Assembly: GCA_008011715.2 (NCBI GenBank)
Contig: CP136508.1
Location: 5,518,001-5,582,000, forward strand
Direction: 5' to 3'
Length of the DNA stretch: 64,000 nt
Source of the DNA: [Empedobacter] haloabium
GTDB taxonomy: Bacteria > Pseudomonadota > Gammaproteobacteria > Burkholderiales > Burkholderiaceae_D
The translations under genes were made by a program, and so were the position numbers. This document shows positions 46,317-56,072 of this stretch, in pieces (within the stretch, counting starts at the first letter, position 1; each line of letters opens with the position of its first letter). The notes under the pieces were generated by a model. That model worked only from the letters and a program-made list of their open reading frames with translations. It was not told the DNA's origin and ran no database searches.

Positions 46317-48239
46317 ATGGTCAGGGATCTCGAACAGTACAGCGCGTGGCGGCAGGGCGTGGTGGCGGCACTGCAGGAGTACCGCGCCTGGGTCGCGGCC
46401 GCCGGGCTGCTGGACGGCGCCACCGAGCAGCGCCTCGCCGCCACCTTGGCGCGCCTGGCGGACGACAAGCTGTCGGTCGCGTTCGTGGCCGAGTTCTCGC
46501 GCGGGAAGTCGGAGCTGATCAACGCCATCTTCTTTGCCGGCTACGGCCAGCGCATCCTGCCCTCGGCCGCCGGGCGCACGACGATGTGCCCGACCGAGCT
46601 GTCGTACGACCCGGCCCAGCCGCCGTCGATCCGGCTGCTGCCGATCGAGACGCGCGCGACCAACCTGTCCACCAGCGACTACCGCGACGACCCGCGCGCC
46701 TGGACGGTGCTGCCGCTGAACGTGGACGCGGCCGACGAGATGCACGAGGTATTCCGCCAGGTCAGCCAGACGCGCCAGGTGAGCGTCGAGGAAGCGCAGC
46801 GCTACGGCCTGTACGACGCGGACGATCCCGACCTGCCCGTCACCCTGAGCGAGGACGGCATGGTGGAGATCTCGCGCTGGCGCCATGCGATCATCAATTT
46901 CCCCCATCCGCTGCTGAAACAGGGCCTGGTGATCCTCGATACGCCCGGCCTGAACGCCATCGGCACGGAGCCGGAGCTGACCTTGAACCTGATCCCGCAC
47001 GCGCACGCGGTGCTGTTCATCCTGGCCGCCGACACGGGCGTGACGAAAAGCGATATCGAGGTCTGGCGCGAGCATATCGGTGCCGGCGCGGGCCGCCTGG
47101 TCGTGCTGAACAAGATCGACGGCATGTGGGACGCGCTGCGCAGCGATGCGGAAGTGGACGGCGAGATCGGCCGTCAGCAGGAGCACGTGGCGCACCTGCT
47201 GGGCGTGGCGATGCGCCAGGTGTTCCCGGTCTCCGCCCACAAGGCCCTGGTGGCGAAGATCACGCAGGACGACGACCTGCTCGAGCGCAGCCGGATCCAC
47301 GCGCTGGAGACGGCGCTGTTCCAGGAACTGATCCCGGCCAAGCAGGACATCGTGCGCCGCCGCCTTGCCGACGACCTGGCTTCCTTGAACGAGGCGCAGC
47401 AGGCGCTGCTGGCGGCACGCATGCGCGGCTTCACGGAACAGCTGCACGAGCTGCGCAGCCTGCGCGGCAAGAACCAGAACGTGATCGCCCTGATGATGCG
47501 CCGGGTCGACGCCGAGAAGAAGGAATTCGACGCCAGCCTGTTCCGCCTGCAGGCCACGCGCGCCGTGTTCACGCGCCTGTCCACGGAGCTGTACGGCACG
47601 CTGGGCATGGACGTGCTGCGCGACCACGTGCTGCACGTGCGCGACGCAATGGGCCGCAGCCGCTTCTCGACCGGCATGCGCGACGCGGTGCGCACGTTCT
47701 TCGACAGCGTGCAGGCGGAACTGGAAGCCTCCGAGCGCAAGGTGGCCGAGATCCGCGACATGATGGAGGTCATGTACCGCAAGTTCGCCGGCGAGCATGG
47801 CCTGGCGATCACGCCGCCGCTGCCGTTCTCGCTGGCGAAGTATCGCAGCGAGATCTCGGAAGTCGAGGCGATCTACCAGAAGCAGTTCGGCACGGCCACG
47901 CTCTTGATGACGAGCCGCGTGGTGCTGATCGAGCGCTTCTTCGACACCATCGCCTCGCAGGTGAAGCGCTGCTTCAAGGCCGCCAACGCGGACGCGGAAA
48001 GCTGGCTGAAGAACATCATGGCGCCGCTGGAGGCGCAGATCCGCCAGCACAAGGACCAGCTGAAGCACCGCCAGGCCTCGATCCAGCGCATCCACGATGC
48101 GACGGATTCCCTGGAACAGAAAATCGAAGCGTTCGAGGCCAGCCAGGCCGCGCTGGAGCAGCAGAAGGCCCGCCTGGCCGAACTGGCCGCCGCCATCGGC
48201 CACGCCGTGGACGCGCAACGCATCGCCGCCGCGGCCTGA
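46317..48239 (+). CDS. Dynamin-like large GTPase
   Basis: 640 residues. The GTPase domain has a P-loop AEFSRGKSELIN, the switch I threonine region RTTMCPTEL, G3 DTPGLNAIG and G4 LNKIDGMWD. A large helical region follows, with coiled coils near 370-400, 540-560 and 580-630, where charged heptads end in LEQQKARLAELAAAIG. No membrane segment is seen, but dynamin-family proteins bind membranes peripherally. The first P-loop residue is Ala where Gly is usual. The gene lies between mutM and mutY in a probable operon (gaps of 13 and 29 bases); the reason is unknown. Confidence 0.87.
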   Translation: MVRDLEQYSAWRQGVVAALQEYRAWVAAAGLLDGATEQRLAATLARLADDKLSVAFVAEFSRGKSELINAIFFAGYGQRILPSAAGRTTMCPTELSYDPAQPPSIRLLPIETRATNLSTSDYRDDPRAWTVLPLNVDAADEMHEVFRQVSQTRQVSVEEAQRYGLYDADDPDLPVTLSEDGMVEISRWRHAIINFPHPLLKQGLVILDTPGLNAIGTEPELTLNLIPHAHAVLFILAADTGVTKSDIEVWREHIGAGAGRLVVLNKIDGMWDALRSDAEVDGEIGRQQEHVAHLLGVAMRQVFPVSAHKALVAKITQDDDLLERSRIHALETALFQELIPAKQDIVRRRLADDLASLNEAQQALLAARMRGFTEQLHELRSLRGKNQNVIALMMRRVDAEKKEFDASLFRLQATRAVFTRLSTELYGTLGMDVLRDHVLHVRDAMGRSRFSTGMRDAVRTFFDSVQAELEASERKVAEIRDMMEVMYRKFAGEHGLAITPPLPFSLAKYRSEISEVEAIYQKQFGTATLLMTSRVVLIERFFDTIASQVKRCFKAANADAESWLKNIMAPLEAQIRQHKDQLKHRQASIQRIHDATDSLEQKIEAFEASQAALEQQKARLAELAAAIGHAVDAQRIAAAA

Positions 48240-48268
48240 AGCCCGGCGCAAACCACCGAAGGACAACC

Positions 48269-49402
48269 TTGCAGTACCAAGAAATCGACACGACCCTGCA
48301 CGACCCCAGCTTCGCCGACGCCCTGATCGCCTGGCAGAAGCAGCACGGCCGCCATACCCTGCCGTGGCAGAACACCCGCGACGCCTATCGCATCTGGCTC
48401 TCCGAGATCATGCTGCAGCAGACGCAGGTCGCCGCCGTGCTGGGCTACTACGCCCGCTTCCTGGAGCGTTTCCCCACCGTGCACGACCTGGCCTCGGCGC
48501 CCGTCGAGGACGTGATGGCGCAGTGGAGCGGCCTGGGTTACTACACCCGCGCGCGCAACCTGCACAAATGCGCCCAGCGCGTGGTGGCCGAATACGGCGG
48601 CGTGTTCCCGTCCGATCCCGCCCTGCTGGCCGAGCTGCCCGGCATCGGCCGTTCGACGGCGGCGGCCATCGCCGCGTTCTCGGCCGGCGCGCGCGCGGCC
48701 ATCATGGACGGCAACGTCAAGCGCGTGTTCGCGCGCGTGTTCGGCATCGACACCTATCCGGGCGAGCGCCGCACCGAGGAAGCGATGTGGCGCCGCGCCG
48801 AGGCGCTGCTGCCGGCCGAAGGCATCGAGGCGTACACGCAGGGCCTGATGGACATGGGGGCCACGCTGTGCACGCGCAGCAGCCCCGATTGCGCACGCTG
48901 CCCGATGCAGCCACGCTGCGTGGCCCACGCCACGGACAGGACCAAGGAACTGCCGGTGCGCAAGCCCAAGAAGGCGACGCCGGAAAAGCACGCGGCCATG
49001 CTGCTGCTGGTACACGACGGCCAGGTGCTGCTGGAGCAGCGGCCCGCGAGCGGCATCTGGGGCGGTCTGCTGTCGCTGCCGGAAGTGGCCGGCCACGTGG
49101 CCCTGGACGACGACGAGCAGCCAGACATCGACGAGGATGCGGTCGCGCGCGCCGTGCAGCCCTTTGGCGTGCCCGAATCGCGCGAACGGCTGCTGCCGGT
49201 CACGCACGGTTTCACGCACTACAAGCTGCACATCGTGCCGCTGCTGGTCACGCTGGCGCAGCGTGCTCCGCTGGCGGGTGACGGTCGTTACGTTTGGCTG
49301 GATATCGGGGAGATCGGCCAGGCCGCATTGCCGGCGCCGATCAAGAAGCTGCTGCTGGAGCTGCTGGGGAACCGGGCCGATGCGCAAGCCCGGATGTTTT
49401 AG
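48269..49402 (+). CDS. mutY: A/G-specific adenine glycosylase
   Basis: 377 residues from a TTG at 48269, with AAGGA 5 bases upstream; the frame continues far upstream only as a shadow in the GTPase gene. It contains WLSEIMLQQTQV, the helix-hairpin-helix LLAELPGIGRSTAAAIAAF with the catalytic Asp near ADIMDGNVKRV (here AIMDGNVKRV), the [4Fe-4S] motif C-x6-C-x2-C-x5-C (CTRSSPDCARCPMQPRC) and a C-terminal NUDIX-like domain that reads 8-oxoG. Family knowledge: removes A mispaired with 8-oxoG. The last four bases overlap the convergent small gene. Confidence 0.96.
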   Translation: MQYQEIDTTLHDPSFADALIAWQKQHGRHTLPWQNTRDAYRIWLSEIMLQQTQVAAVLGYYARFLERFPTVHDLASAPVEDVMAQWSGLGYYTRARNLHKCAQRVVAEYGGVFPSDPALLAELPGIGRSTAAAIAAFSAGARAAIMDGNVKRVFARVFGIDTYPGERRTEEAMWRRAEALLPAEGIEAYTQGLMDMGATLCTRSSPDCARCPMQPRCVAHATDRTKELPVRKPKKATPEKHAAMLLLVHDGQVLLEQRPASGIWGGLLSLPEVAGHVALDDDEQPDIDEDAVARAVQPFGVPESRERLLPVTHGFTHYKLHIVPLLVTLAQRAPLAGDGRYVWLDIGEIGQAALPAPIKKLLLELLGNRADAQARMF

Positions 49403-49689
49403 AGGAATTTGCCGGCCGTGAAGGCGACGGCGGCCAGCGAGACCGTGGTGGCGAAGAACCAGCGCACCATGCGGCTTTCCAACTCTGCCATGGTGGCATC
49501 CAGGCGGCCGAAGCGGTCCAGCAGTTTGAGTTCGACCCGAGCAATGTCTTCCTTCGTGCAGTAATTCGACACCAGCACTGCCACGTCGCGCTCGATCGCG
49601 GCAAAGCGGCGCTCGGTGCCGCCGCCATTGCCCGCGGCGCCACCGTGGCAGCGCGTTTTCGCATCGACTTCCATGGTCTCTTCGCTCAT
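49399..49689 (-). CDS. Small hypothetical protein with coiled coil and C-terminal membrane anchor
   Basis: 96 residues from the ATG at 49689, with AAAGGAG upstream. The middle (TERRFAAIERDVAVLVSNYC, TKEDIARVELKLLDRFGRLD) predicts a helical coiled coil, and the C-terminal 20 residues (WFFATTVSLAAVAFTAGKFL) form one membrane segment. The architecture resembles DUF1640-like tail-anchored proteins. It overlaps mutY by 4 bases on the opposite strand. Function unknown. Confidence 0.75.
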   Translation of the reverse strand: MSEETMEVDAKTRCHGGAAGNGGGTERRFAAIERDVAVLVSNYCTKEDIARVELKLLDRFGRLDATMAELESRMVRWFFATTVSLAAVAFTAGKFL

Positions 49690-49771
49690 GACAGTCTCCT
49701 TTGCTTGATGACTCATCGTCGGCCAGGCAAGCTGTCAAGTCAAGCGGAACACTACTTCAGCTTGGTACAGA

Positions 49772-50902
49772 TCAGAGTTCTTCCAACGAATACAAACGGC
49801 TGTGCTCGCGGATGGCGTAGCGATCCGTCATGCCGGCGATATAGTCGGCAATTCGCCGCGCTTGCTTCGTCGCATCGCCGCTGCTGTCGCGGTAGTCCGG
49901 CGGCAGCAGTTGCGGGTCCTGGGTGAAGGCGTCGTACAGCTCGCGCACGATGCGGCTGGCCTTCAGGCGCATGCGGTTGACCTTGTAGTGGCGGTACAGG
50001 TTCTCGCGCAGGAAGCGCTTCAGCTCGGTGGCATCGCGCCGCATCGGGTCGGAAAAACGGATCAGCGGCGGCCCGGCGCGCACGGCGTCGATGTCGCGCG
50101 GCGCCACCTCGGCGATGCGCTGCTGCGACGTGGCGATCAGGTCGTCCGCCAGCGCCGTGATCAGGCGGCGCAAGGTCTCGTAGATGGCGCGCCGTCCCGT
50201 CAGGCCGGGGAAGGCGCCCTGCACCTCGCGCCACAAACGGCCGAAGAAATCGACCTGCTCCATCTGCGCGATCGTGATCAGGCCGGAGCGCAGGCCGTCG
50301 TCGATGTCGTGGCTGTTGTAGGCGATTTCGTCGGCCAGGTTGGTCAGCTGGGCTTCCAGCGACGGCTGGGTCTTGTCGAGGAAGCGCTGCGCCACCTCGC
50401 CCAGCAGCCGGGCGTTGTTGACGGAGCAGTGCTTGAGGATACCCTCGCGCGTCTCGAACATCAGGTTCAGGCCATCGAACGCGCCGTACTGCTCCTCCAG
50501 GTAATCCACCACCCGCAGGCTTTGGAGGTTGTGCTCGAAGCCGCCGTGGCCGGCCATGCATTCGTTCAGCACGTCCTGGCCCACGTGGCCGAACGGCGTG
50601 TGCCCCAGGTCGTGGGCCAGCGCGATGGCTTCCACCAGGTCTTCGTTCAGGCGCAGGTTGCGCGCGATCGAGCGGCCGATCTGCGCCACTTCCAGGCTGT
50701 GCGTCAGGCGCGTGCGGAACAGGTCGCCCTCGTGGTTCAGGAAGACCTGGGTCTTGTACTCGAGCCGGCGGAACGCGGTCGAGTGGATGATGCGGTCGCG
50801 GTCGCGCTGGAACTGGCTGCGCGACGCGTGCGGGGTTTCGTCGAAACGACGGCCGCGCCCTTGTTCCGAGTGCGCGGCGTAGGGAGCGAGCGCGTCTTCC
50901 AT
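49772..50902 (-). CDS. dgt: Deoxyguanosinetriphosphate triphosphohydrolase-like protein
   Basis: 376 residues. HD-domain motifs are intact: [23 protein letters not shown] and, further on, [13 protein letters not shown]. The N terminus [20 protein letters not shown] is typical. Family knowledge: hydrolyses dGTP or other dNTPs to nucleoside plus triphosphate. The length matches the type 2 dgt subfamily rather than E. coli Dgt (505 residues). It starts 2 bases after the aroK-aroB gene stops, the usual aroB-dgt order. Confidence 0.95.
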   Translation of the reverse strand: MEDALAPYAAHSEQGRGRRFDETPHASRSQFQRDRDRIIHSTAFRRLEYKTQVFLNHEGDLFRTRLTHSLEVAQIGRSIARNLRLNEDLVEAIALAHDLGHTPFGHVGQDVLNECMAGHGGFEHNLQSLRVVDYLEEQYGAFDGLNLMFETREGILKHCSVNNARLLGEVAQRFLDKTQPSLEAQLTNLADEIAYNSHDIDDGLRSGLITIAQMEQVDFFGRLWREVQGAFPGLTGRRAIYETLRRLITALADDLIATSQQRIAEVAPRDIDAVRAGPPLIRFSDPMRRDATELKRFLRENLYRHYKVNRMRLKASRIVRELYDAFTQDPQLLPPDYRDSSGDATKQARRIADYIAGMTDRYAIREHSRLYSLEEL

Positions 50903-50904
50903 GC

Positions 50905-52551
50905 TTACTCCACGCAGGCGGCGATGGTCTCGAGCAGTGCGGCTTGCGGCGCGCTCGTGACCAGGGCCGTGCCCAGGGGTTTCAACAGGATGAACTTGAT
51001 GGCGCCGCCCTCGTTCTTCTTGTCCACTTCCATCAGCTCGAGCCAGCGCTCCGTGCCCAGGTCGGGCGCCGTGACAGGCAGGCCGGCCGCGGCCACCAGC
51101 GCGCGGATGCGCGCCACCGTGGCCGGGTCGATAAAGCCCAGACGCTGCGACAGCTCGGCTGCCATCACCATGCCGCAGCCGACGGCTTCGCCGTGCAGCC
51201 AGTGGCCGTAGCCCATGCCCGCCTCGATGGCGTGGCCGAACGTATGGCCGAAGTTCAGGATGGCGCGCAGGCCGCCTTCACGCTCGTCCTGGCGCACCAC
51301 GTCCGCTTTGATCTCGCACGAGCGCGCGATGGCATAGGCCAGCGCGGCGCGGTCGCGCGCGACCAGCTTGCCGATATTGGCCTCGATCCAGTCGAAGAAG
51401 GCGCTGTCGATGATGGCGCCGTGCTTGATCACTTCGGCCAGGCCGGCCGCCAGCTCGCGCTGCGGCAGCGTCTCCAGCGTGGACGTATCCGCCAGCACCA
51501 CTTTCGGCTGGTAGAACGCGCCGATCATGTTCTTGCCCAGCGGGTGGTTGATGCCCGTCTTGCCGCCCACCGACGAATCGACCTGCGACAGCAAGGTGGT
51601 CGGCACCTGGATGAAGTCGACGCCGCGCATGTACGACGCGGCGGCAAAGCCGGTCAGGTCGCCGATGACGCCGCCGCCCAGCGCCACCAGCGTGGTCTTG
51701 CGGTCGCATTTGTTGGCCAGCAGCGCGTCGAAGATCTGCATCAGGCTGGCCCAGTTCTTGTGTTCCTCGCCGTCTTCCAGCACCACGGCGATGACTTCCT
51801 TGCCGGCCGCGGCCAGCGGTGCGCGGATGCGCTCCAGGTACAGGGGCGCGACGGTGGTATTGGTGACGATCGCGACCTTGCGGCCGTTGACGTGGCGCGC
51901 CAGCAGGTCCGGGTCGTCCAGCACGGCGGGGCCGATGGAAATCGGGTAGCTGCGCTCGCCCAGGTCGACATGGAGAAGGATATTGGTCTGTTCGTTCATC
52001 GAAGGTAGTGGATGCGTCGTGCAGTTGGGCGCGGCCTGGCAGGCCCGCGCCTCGAGCTGGTTGATGATGATCTGGACCATCGATTGTACGTTAGGTCGGC
52101 CGGTATCGACGACGAGGTGCGCCATTTCCAGGTAGAGCGGCTCGCGCTGGGCCAGCAGCTCTTCCAGCTTCCTGCGCGGATCGGCCGTTTGCAGCAGGGG
52201 GCGGTTCTTGTCGTGGCTGGTGCGCGCCAGGATGCTGCCGATGCTGGCGCGCAGGTAGATGACGGTGCCGCGCTGCTGCAGCAGCGCGCGGCTCTCGGGA
52301 TTCAGGATGGCGCCGCCGCCGGTGGCCAGCACGATGCCTTCCTGGCCGCACAGCTCGCGGATGACCTCCGCCTCGCGCCGGCGGAAGCTGCCCTCGCCCT
52401 CGATTTCGAAGATCCACGGGATCGTGGCGCCCGTGCGGGCCTCGATCTCATGATCGGAGTCGACGAAGCGCATGCCCAGCTTGCGGGCCAGCATGCGACC
52501 GATGGTCGTCTTGCCCGCTCCCATCAGCCCTACCAAAAATACATTCCCCAT
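50905..52551 (-). CDS. aroKB: Fused shikimate kinase / 3-dehydroquinate synthase (AroK-AroB)
   Basis: A single frame of 548 residues from the ATG at 52551 ([20 protein letters not shown]); the frame may start 6 codons earlier. Residues about 1-165 are shikimate kinase (Walker [39 protein letters not shown]). After a linker of about 20 residues ([15 protein letters not shown]), AroB begins at [14 protein letters not shown] (codon at 51999) with [39 protein letters not shown] and the metal site HGEAVGCGM. No stop codon and no ribosome site separates them. In most related bacteria these are two adjacent genes, and fusions are known elsewhere (Thermotoga AroKB). It catalyses the second and fifth steps of the shikimate pathway. 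Confidence 0.9.
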   Translation of the reverse strand: MGNVFLVGLMGAGKTTIGRMLARKLGMRFVDSDHEIEARTGATIPWIFEIEGEGSFRRREAEVIRELCGQEGIVLATGGGAILNPESRALLQQRGTVIYLRASIGSILARTSHDKNRPLLQTADPRRKLEELLAQREPLYLEMAHLVVDTGRPNVQSMVQIIINQLEARACQAAPNCTTHPLPSMNEQTNILLHVDLGERSYPISIGPAVLDDPDLLARHVNGRKVAIVTNTTVAPLYLERIRAPLAAAGKEVIAVVLEDGEEHKNWASLMQIFDALLANKCDRKTTLVALGGGVIGDLTGFAAASYMRGVDFIQVPTTLLSQVDSSVGGKTGINHPLGKNMIGAFYQPKVVLADTSTLETLPQRELAAGLAEVIKHGAIIDSAFFDWIEANIGKLVARDRAALAYAIARSCEIKADVVRQDEREGGLRAILNFGHTFGHAIEAGMGYGHWLHGEAVGCGMVMAAELSQRLGFIDPATVARIRALVAAAGLPVTAPDLGTERWLELMEVDKKNEGGAIKFILLKPLGTALVTSAPQAALLETIAACVE

Positions 52552-52740
52552 CGAGTTCCGTCTCGCCAATGTGTCACAGTCGTGTCATTGTAATCCGAGC
52601 GGCCCCGGGCGCGCCCAAACGGGACGGGTCAACGCAAAACGGCCGGGCTGCGAGGCAGGCCGGCCGTTCGGTCAAGACAGTCGAGGCCGTGTCCCACCGC
52701 GGTGTCAGTCACCGCCGTGAGACACGAGCTGATGGGTAGA

Positions 52741-54882
52741 TCAGCGCGCCGACAGGCGCTCGGCGACCACCTTCGGCGTGATGAAGACGAGCAGTTCGGT
52801 CTTCTCGCTGGTCCGGCTGGTATTGCGGAACAGGTGGCCGACCACTGGCACGTCGCCCAGCAGCGGCACTTTCGATACCGTATTGCGTTCGGTCTGCTGG
52901 TAGATCCCGCCCAACACCACGGTGCCGCCGTTCTCCACCATCACCTGCGTCTTGACGTGCTTGGTGTCGATGGCGAAACCGGCCCGGGTCTCGGCGCCCA
53001 CGCTGTCCTTGTTGACGTCGACGTCCACGACCACATTGCCGTCCGGCGTGATCTGCGGCGTCACTTCCAGCCGCAGGTTGGCCTTGCGGAACACGATCGA
53101 CGTGGCACCGCTGCTGGTCGCCACCTGGTACGGCAGCTCCAGGCCCTGCTCGATCAGCGCGACGGACTTGTCGGCCGTGACCACACGCGGGCTGGAGATG
53201 ATCTTGCCGGTGCCATCGGCCTCCAGCGCCGACAATTCCAGATTCAGGAAGCGATTGGCGGCGGCGTTGAACAGGCTGATGGCCAGGTTGCCGGCGGCAA
53301 CACCATTGATCGGCGCGGCCGGCAGGTTGATGAACTGGGTGTTGCCGAAGTCGCCGATCGAGTCGCTGGTGGCCACCTGCCCCGTGACCTGGCCGACGCC
53401 GTTCATGTTGCCGCCCACGCCGACACGGTTCCCGCCCAGCGACCAGCCGGGCTGGCCGCCGCGCAGGCCGCGCATGTCGGCAAAGCCCAGCTTCGCGCCC
53501 AGGTTACGGGTGAAGCCGTCGTTGGCCTCGACGATGCGCGCTTCGATCAGCACCTGCTTGGTCGCCACGTCGGTCTTGGCGATCAGCTTGCGCACGTCCT
53601 CCAGCTTCGATGCCACGTCGGTGACGAACAGCTGGTTGGTGCGCGGCTCGATGATGGCGCTGCCGCGCTTGGACAGGATGCGGTTGCGCGAATCGCCGCC
53701 TTCCAGACCGAACACCGTCTTGAACGCTTCGGCCTTCTGGTAGTTCAGCTGGAAGATCTCGGACTTGAGCGGCTCCAGGTCGGCAATCTGCGCCTTCTGT
53801 TCCAGCTCCAGTTTCTCCTTCGTCAGCAGCTCTTCCTTCGGCGCGATCCAGATCACGTTGCCGTTCTTGCGCATGTCCAGGCCCTTGGCCTGCAGGATCA
53901 CGTCCAGCGCCTGGTCCCACGGCACTTCCTTCAGGCGCAGGGTCAGGTTGCCCGCCACGCTGTCGCTGGTGATGATGTTCAGGCCGGAGATGTCGGCCAC
54001 GGCCTGCAGCGCCGCGCGCACTTCCACGTTCTGGAAATTGAACGACAGCTTCTCGCCGCGGTAGCCCTGCGAGCCCTGGGTCAGCTTGTTCGGGTCTTCC
54101 TTGATCGGCTTTACGTCCACCACCAGCTGCGTGTCGCTCTGGTACACGCTCTGCTCCCACAGGCCCTTGGCTTCGATCTGCATGCGCACGTTGTCGCCCT
54201 GCGGCGTGGTGGTGATCAGCGAGACCGGCGTACCGAAATCCGTGACGTCCAGGCGGCGGCGCAGCGATTCGGGCAGCGCCGTCTTCAGGAAGTCCACCGT
54301 GACGCCATTGGCGCCCTGGCGCACGTCGACAGCGACCTGATTGCCGGGCAGGTCGACGACGATGCGGCCCTCGCCATTGCTGCCGCGACGGAAATCGAGG
54401 TCGCGCAACGCCGGGCGGGCGGCCGCCTTGACGACCGGCGCTTCGGCCTTCGCGACAGGCAGGCCGCGGCTGTCCACCGCCGTGGCCGTGCCGCCGGAGG
54501 CATCGATGGTGAGAATGACGTTCTTGCCGTCGATGGCGGTGGCGTAGTTCAGCGGCCGCTTCAGGTTGAACACGAGGCGCGAGCGTTCGCCCGCCTGCAC
54601 CACGTTCACGCTGCGCAGGTCGCCCACTTCCATGTCCTGGCTGGTCTTGCCGGTGCCGTTGCTGGTCTTGCCGAAGTCCAGCGCGATGCGCGGCGGATTG
54701 GTGATGGCAAAGCCGATCGGCAGCTTGTCCGGTGCCTGGTCGAGCGCGATGCGGACGATCACGTTCGAGCCCTGCTGATTGGCCGTGACGGATTCGATCG
54801 CGTTCTGCGCCCAGGCGGCCGCGCTGGCCAGCGCCAGCGCCAGCGCGACGCCGGCCCGGCGCAGGGTTGTGATGGCGATCAT
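52741..54882 (-). CDS. pilQ: Type IV pilus secretin PilQ
   Basis: 713 residues with a signal peptide (VALALALASAAAWAQ). An N-terminal AMIN domain (VIVRIALDQAPDKLPIGFAI, LRSVNVVQAGERSRLVFNLK) is repeated once. An STN domain contains LSFNFQNVEVRAALQAVADI and is followed by an N1-type domain. The C-terminal secretin domain has VTPQITPDGNVVVDVDVNKD and VPLLGDVPVVGHLFRNTS. Family knowledge: it forms the outer-membrane pore through which type IV pili emerge. It is the last gene of pilMNOPQ and overlaps pilP by 4 bases. Confidence 0.97.
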   Translation of the reverse strand: MIAITTLRRAGVALALALASAAAWAQNAIESVTANQQGSNVIVRIALDQAPDKLPIGFAITNPPRIALDFGKTSNGTGKTSQDMEVGDLRSVNVVQAGERSRLVFNLKRPLNYATAIDGKNVILTIDASGGTATAVDSRGLPVAKAEAPVVKAAARPALRDLDFRRGSNGEGRIVVDLPGNQVAVDVRQGANGVTVDFLKTALPESLRRRLDVTDFGTPVSLITTTPQGDNVRMQIEAKGLWEQSVYQSDTQLVVDVKPIKEDPNKLTQGSQGYRGEKLSFNFQNVEVRAALQAVADISGLNIITSDSVAGNLTLRLKEVPWDQALDVILQAKGLDMRKNGNVIWIAPKEELLTKEKLELEQKAQIADLEPLKSEIFQLNYQKAEAFKTVFGLEGGDSRNRILSKRGSAIIEPRTNQLFVTDVASKLEDVRKLIAKTDVATKQVLIEARIVEANDGFTRNLGAKLGFADMRGLRGGQPGWSLGGNRVGVGGNMNGVGQVTGQVATSDSIGDFGNTQFINLPAAPINGVAAGNLAISLFNAAANRFLNLELSALEADGTGKIISSPRVVTADKSVALIEQGLELPYQVATSSGATSIVFRKANLRLEVTPQITPDGNVVVDVDVNKDSVGAETRAGFAIDTKHVKTQVMVENGGTVVLGGIYQQTERNTVSKVPLLGDVPVVGHLFRNTSRTSEKTELLVFITPKVVAERLSAR

Positions 54883-55409
54883 TGCGTACTCTCCTTACTG
54901 TCCTGCAGTTCCAACTTCGATGTGCGTTCGACCCACTCGCCGGCCGCATCCTGTACCAGTTCCCGGATCGTCACGGCGTCTTCCGTCACCGCCGTGATCC
55001 GGCCGAAATTCTGGCCCAGGTGCTGCCCGGTCCGTACCTGGTACAGGGTACGGTCGATCTGCAGCAGGCCCCAGACGACGCCGCCTTTTTGCAGCGTGCC
55101 CACCATCTTCATCGTGTCGAGGGGGAAGCCCTCGAGGAATTCCTTGCGGCGGCCCATGTCGGGCTGCTCGCCGCCGCCGGGGCGGGCCTTGGCCAGCTCC
55201 GTCAGCAGCTTGTTCGGGTTGAACGGGTCCGGCTGCTCCTGTGCCGCGTAGGCGAACGGCACGAAGGTCTTCGGCTCCGGCAGCGGCTTGACGGCCGGCT
55301 GCGTGCTCGCGTCCACTTCCTTCATCCACTGGCGCACTTCCTGCACGTCGCTGTCGCCGCAACCGGCCAGCAGCGCGCAGCTCACAAACCATGTCGCAAC
55401 GTGCCTCAT
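54879..55409 (-). CDS. pilP: Type IV pilus inner-membrane lipoprotein PilP
   Basis: 176 residues from the ATG at 55409, which overlaps the pilO stop (ATGA). The lipobox is LLAGC (VSCALLAGCGDSD), and the mature part has the PilP beta-domain (PFNPNKLLTELAKARP, FPLDTMKMVGTLQKGGVVWG). Family knowledge: PilP links the PilMNO inner-membrane complex to PilQ. It overlaps pilQ by 4 bases. A longer frame upstream reads through pilO in another frame. Confidence 0.95.
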   Translation of the reverse strand: MRHVATWFVSCALLAGCGDSDVQEVRQWMKEVDASTQPAVKPLPEPKTFVPFAYAAQEQPDPFNPNKLLTELAKARPGGGEQPDMGRRKEFLEGFPLDTMKMVGTLQKGGVVWGLLQIDRTLYQVRTGQHLGQNFGRITAVTEDAVTIRELVQDAAGEWVERTSKLELQDSKESTQ

Positions 55410-56068
55410 GGTTTCGCCTCCTTCTTTTTCTTGGCGGCGGCCTTGCGCTGCGCCGCCACCTCGTCCTGGTCCAGGTAGCGGAAGGTCTTGGCCACCGCGT
55501 CCAGGGTCAGGGTGCCGTCGCGGCCCGTCGTCAGCGACATATTGTTCAGCGTGACGATGCGCGGCAGATTGGCCATGTCGCCCGCGAAGGCGCCGATGTC
55601 GTGGTAGTTGCCGGACACCTTGATGTCGATCGGCAGCTCGGCGTAATAGTCCTTGACGACGACCTGGCCCGGCTTGAACAGCTCGAACTGCAGGCCACGG
55701 CCGATGCCGGCCTGGTTGATGTCCGACAGCAGCGCGGCCATTTCGGCCTTGCTGGGCAGCTGCTTCTCCAGCCGCACCACGTACTGGTCGACCTGCGCCT
55801 TCTGGGCTACCAGCGCCGGCAGGTTGACCGCCTGCGCCGTCTTCATGCGGTATTCGGTGCGCAGCGTCTGTTCCTGCGCCGCGCCGGCGTCCTGCTCCTC
55901 GAACTGGCCGCTCCAGTAGCCGAAATAGCCCAGCACCACCACGCCCAGCGCCACGCCGACGCCGCACAGCACGCGCGGCGCCAGCGGCCACTGGCCGGGA
56001 TGCACGCCATTCAGGCCGCGAAACTGCGCGGCGATGGGTTCGATCAGATCCTTGATATCCGTTGCCAT
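55406..56068 (-). CDS. pilO: Type IV pilus alignment protein PilO
   Basis: 220 residues with a single N-terminal membrane segment (VLCGVGVALGVVVLGYFGYW), a coiled-coil region and a ferredoxin-like periplasmic domain (IGRGLQFELFKPGQVVVKDY, YAELPIDIKVSGNYHDIGAF). Family knowledge: pairs with PilN to build the inner-membrane alignment complex. It starts 4 bases after pilN ends and overlaps pilP. The C terminus is lysine-rich (KKKKEAKP). Confidence 0.95.
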   Translation of the reverse strand: MATDIKDLIEPIAAQFRGLNGVHPGQWPLAPRVLCGVGVALGVVVLGYFGYWSGQFEEQDAGAAQEQTLRTEYRMKTAQAVNLPALVAQKAQVDQYVVRLEKQLPSKAEMAALLSDINQAGIGRGLQFELFKPGQVVVKDYYAELPIDIKVSGNYHDIGAFAGDMANLPRIVTLNNMSLTTGRDGTLTLDAVAKTFRYLDQDEVAAQRKAAAKKKKEAKP

Positions 56069-56072
56069 GTCG

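Noticed and set aside
46287..48266. 659-codon minus frame opposite the dynamin-like gene
   Set aside because: The plus strand has clear GTPase motifs; the minus frame has no recognisable domain.
51997..52060. Sequencing error creating the aroK-aroB fusion
   Set aside because: The frame is open on both sides with no suspicious homopolymer at the junction, and AroB lacks its own ribosome site. It cannot be fully excluded without reads, so it is kept as a finding.
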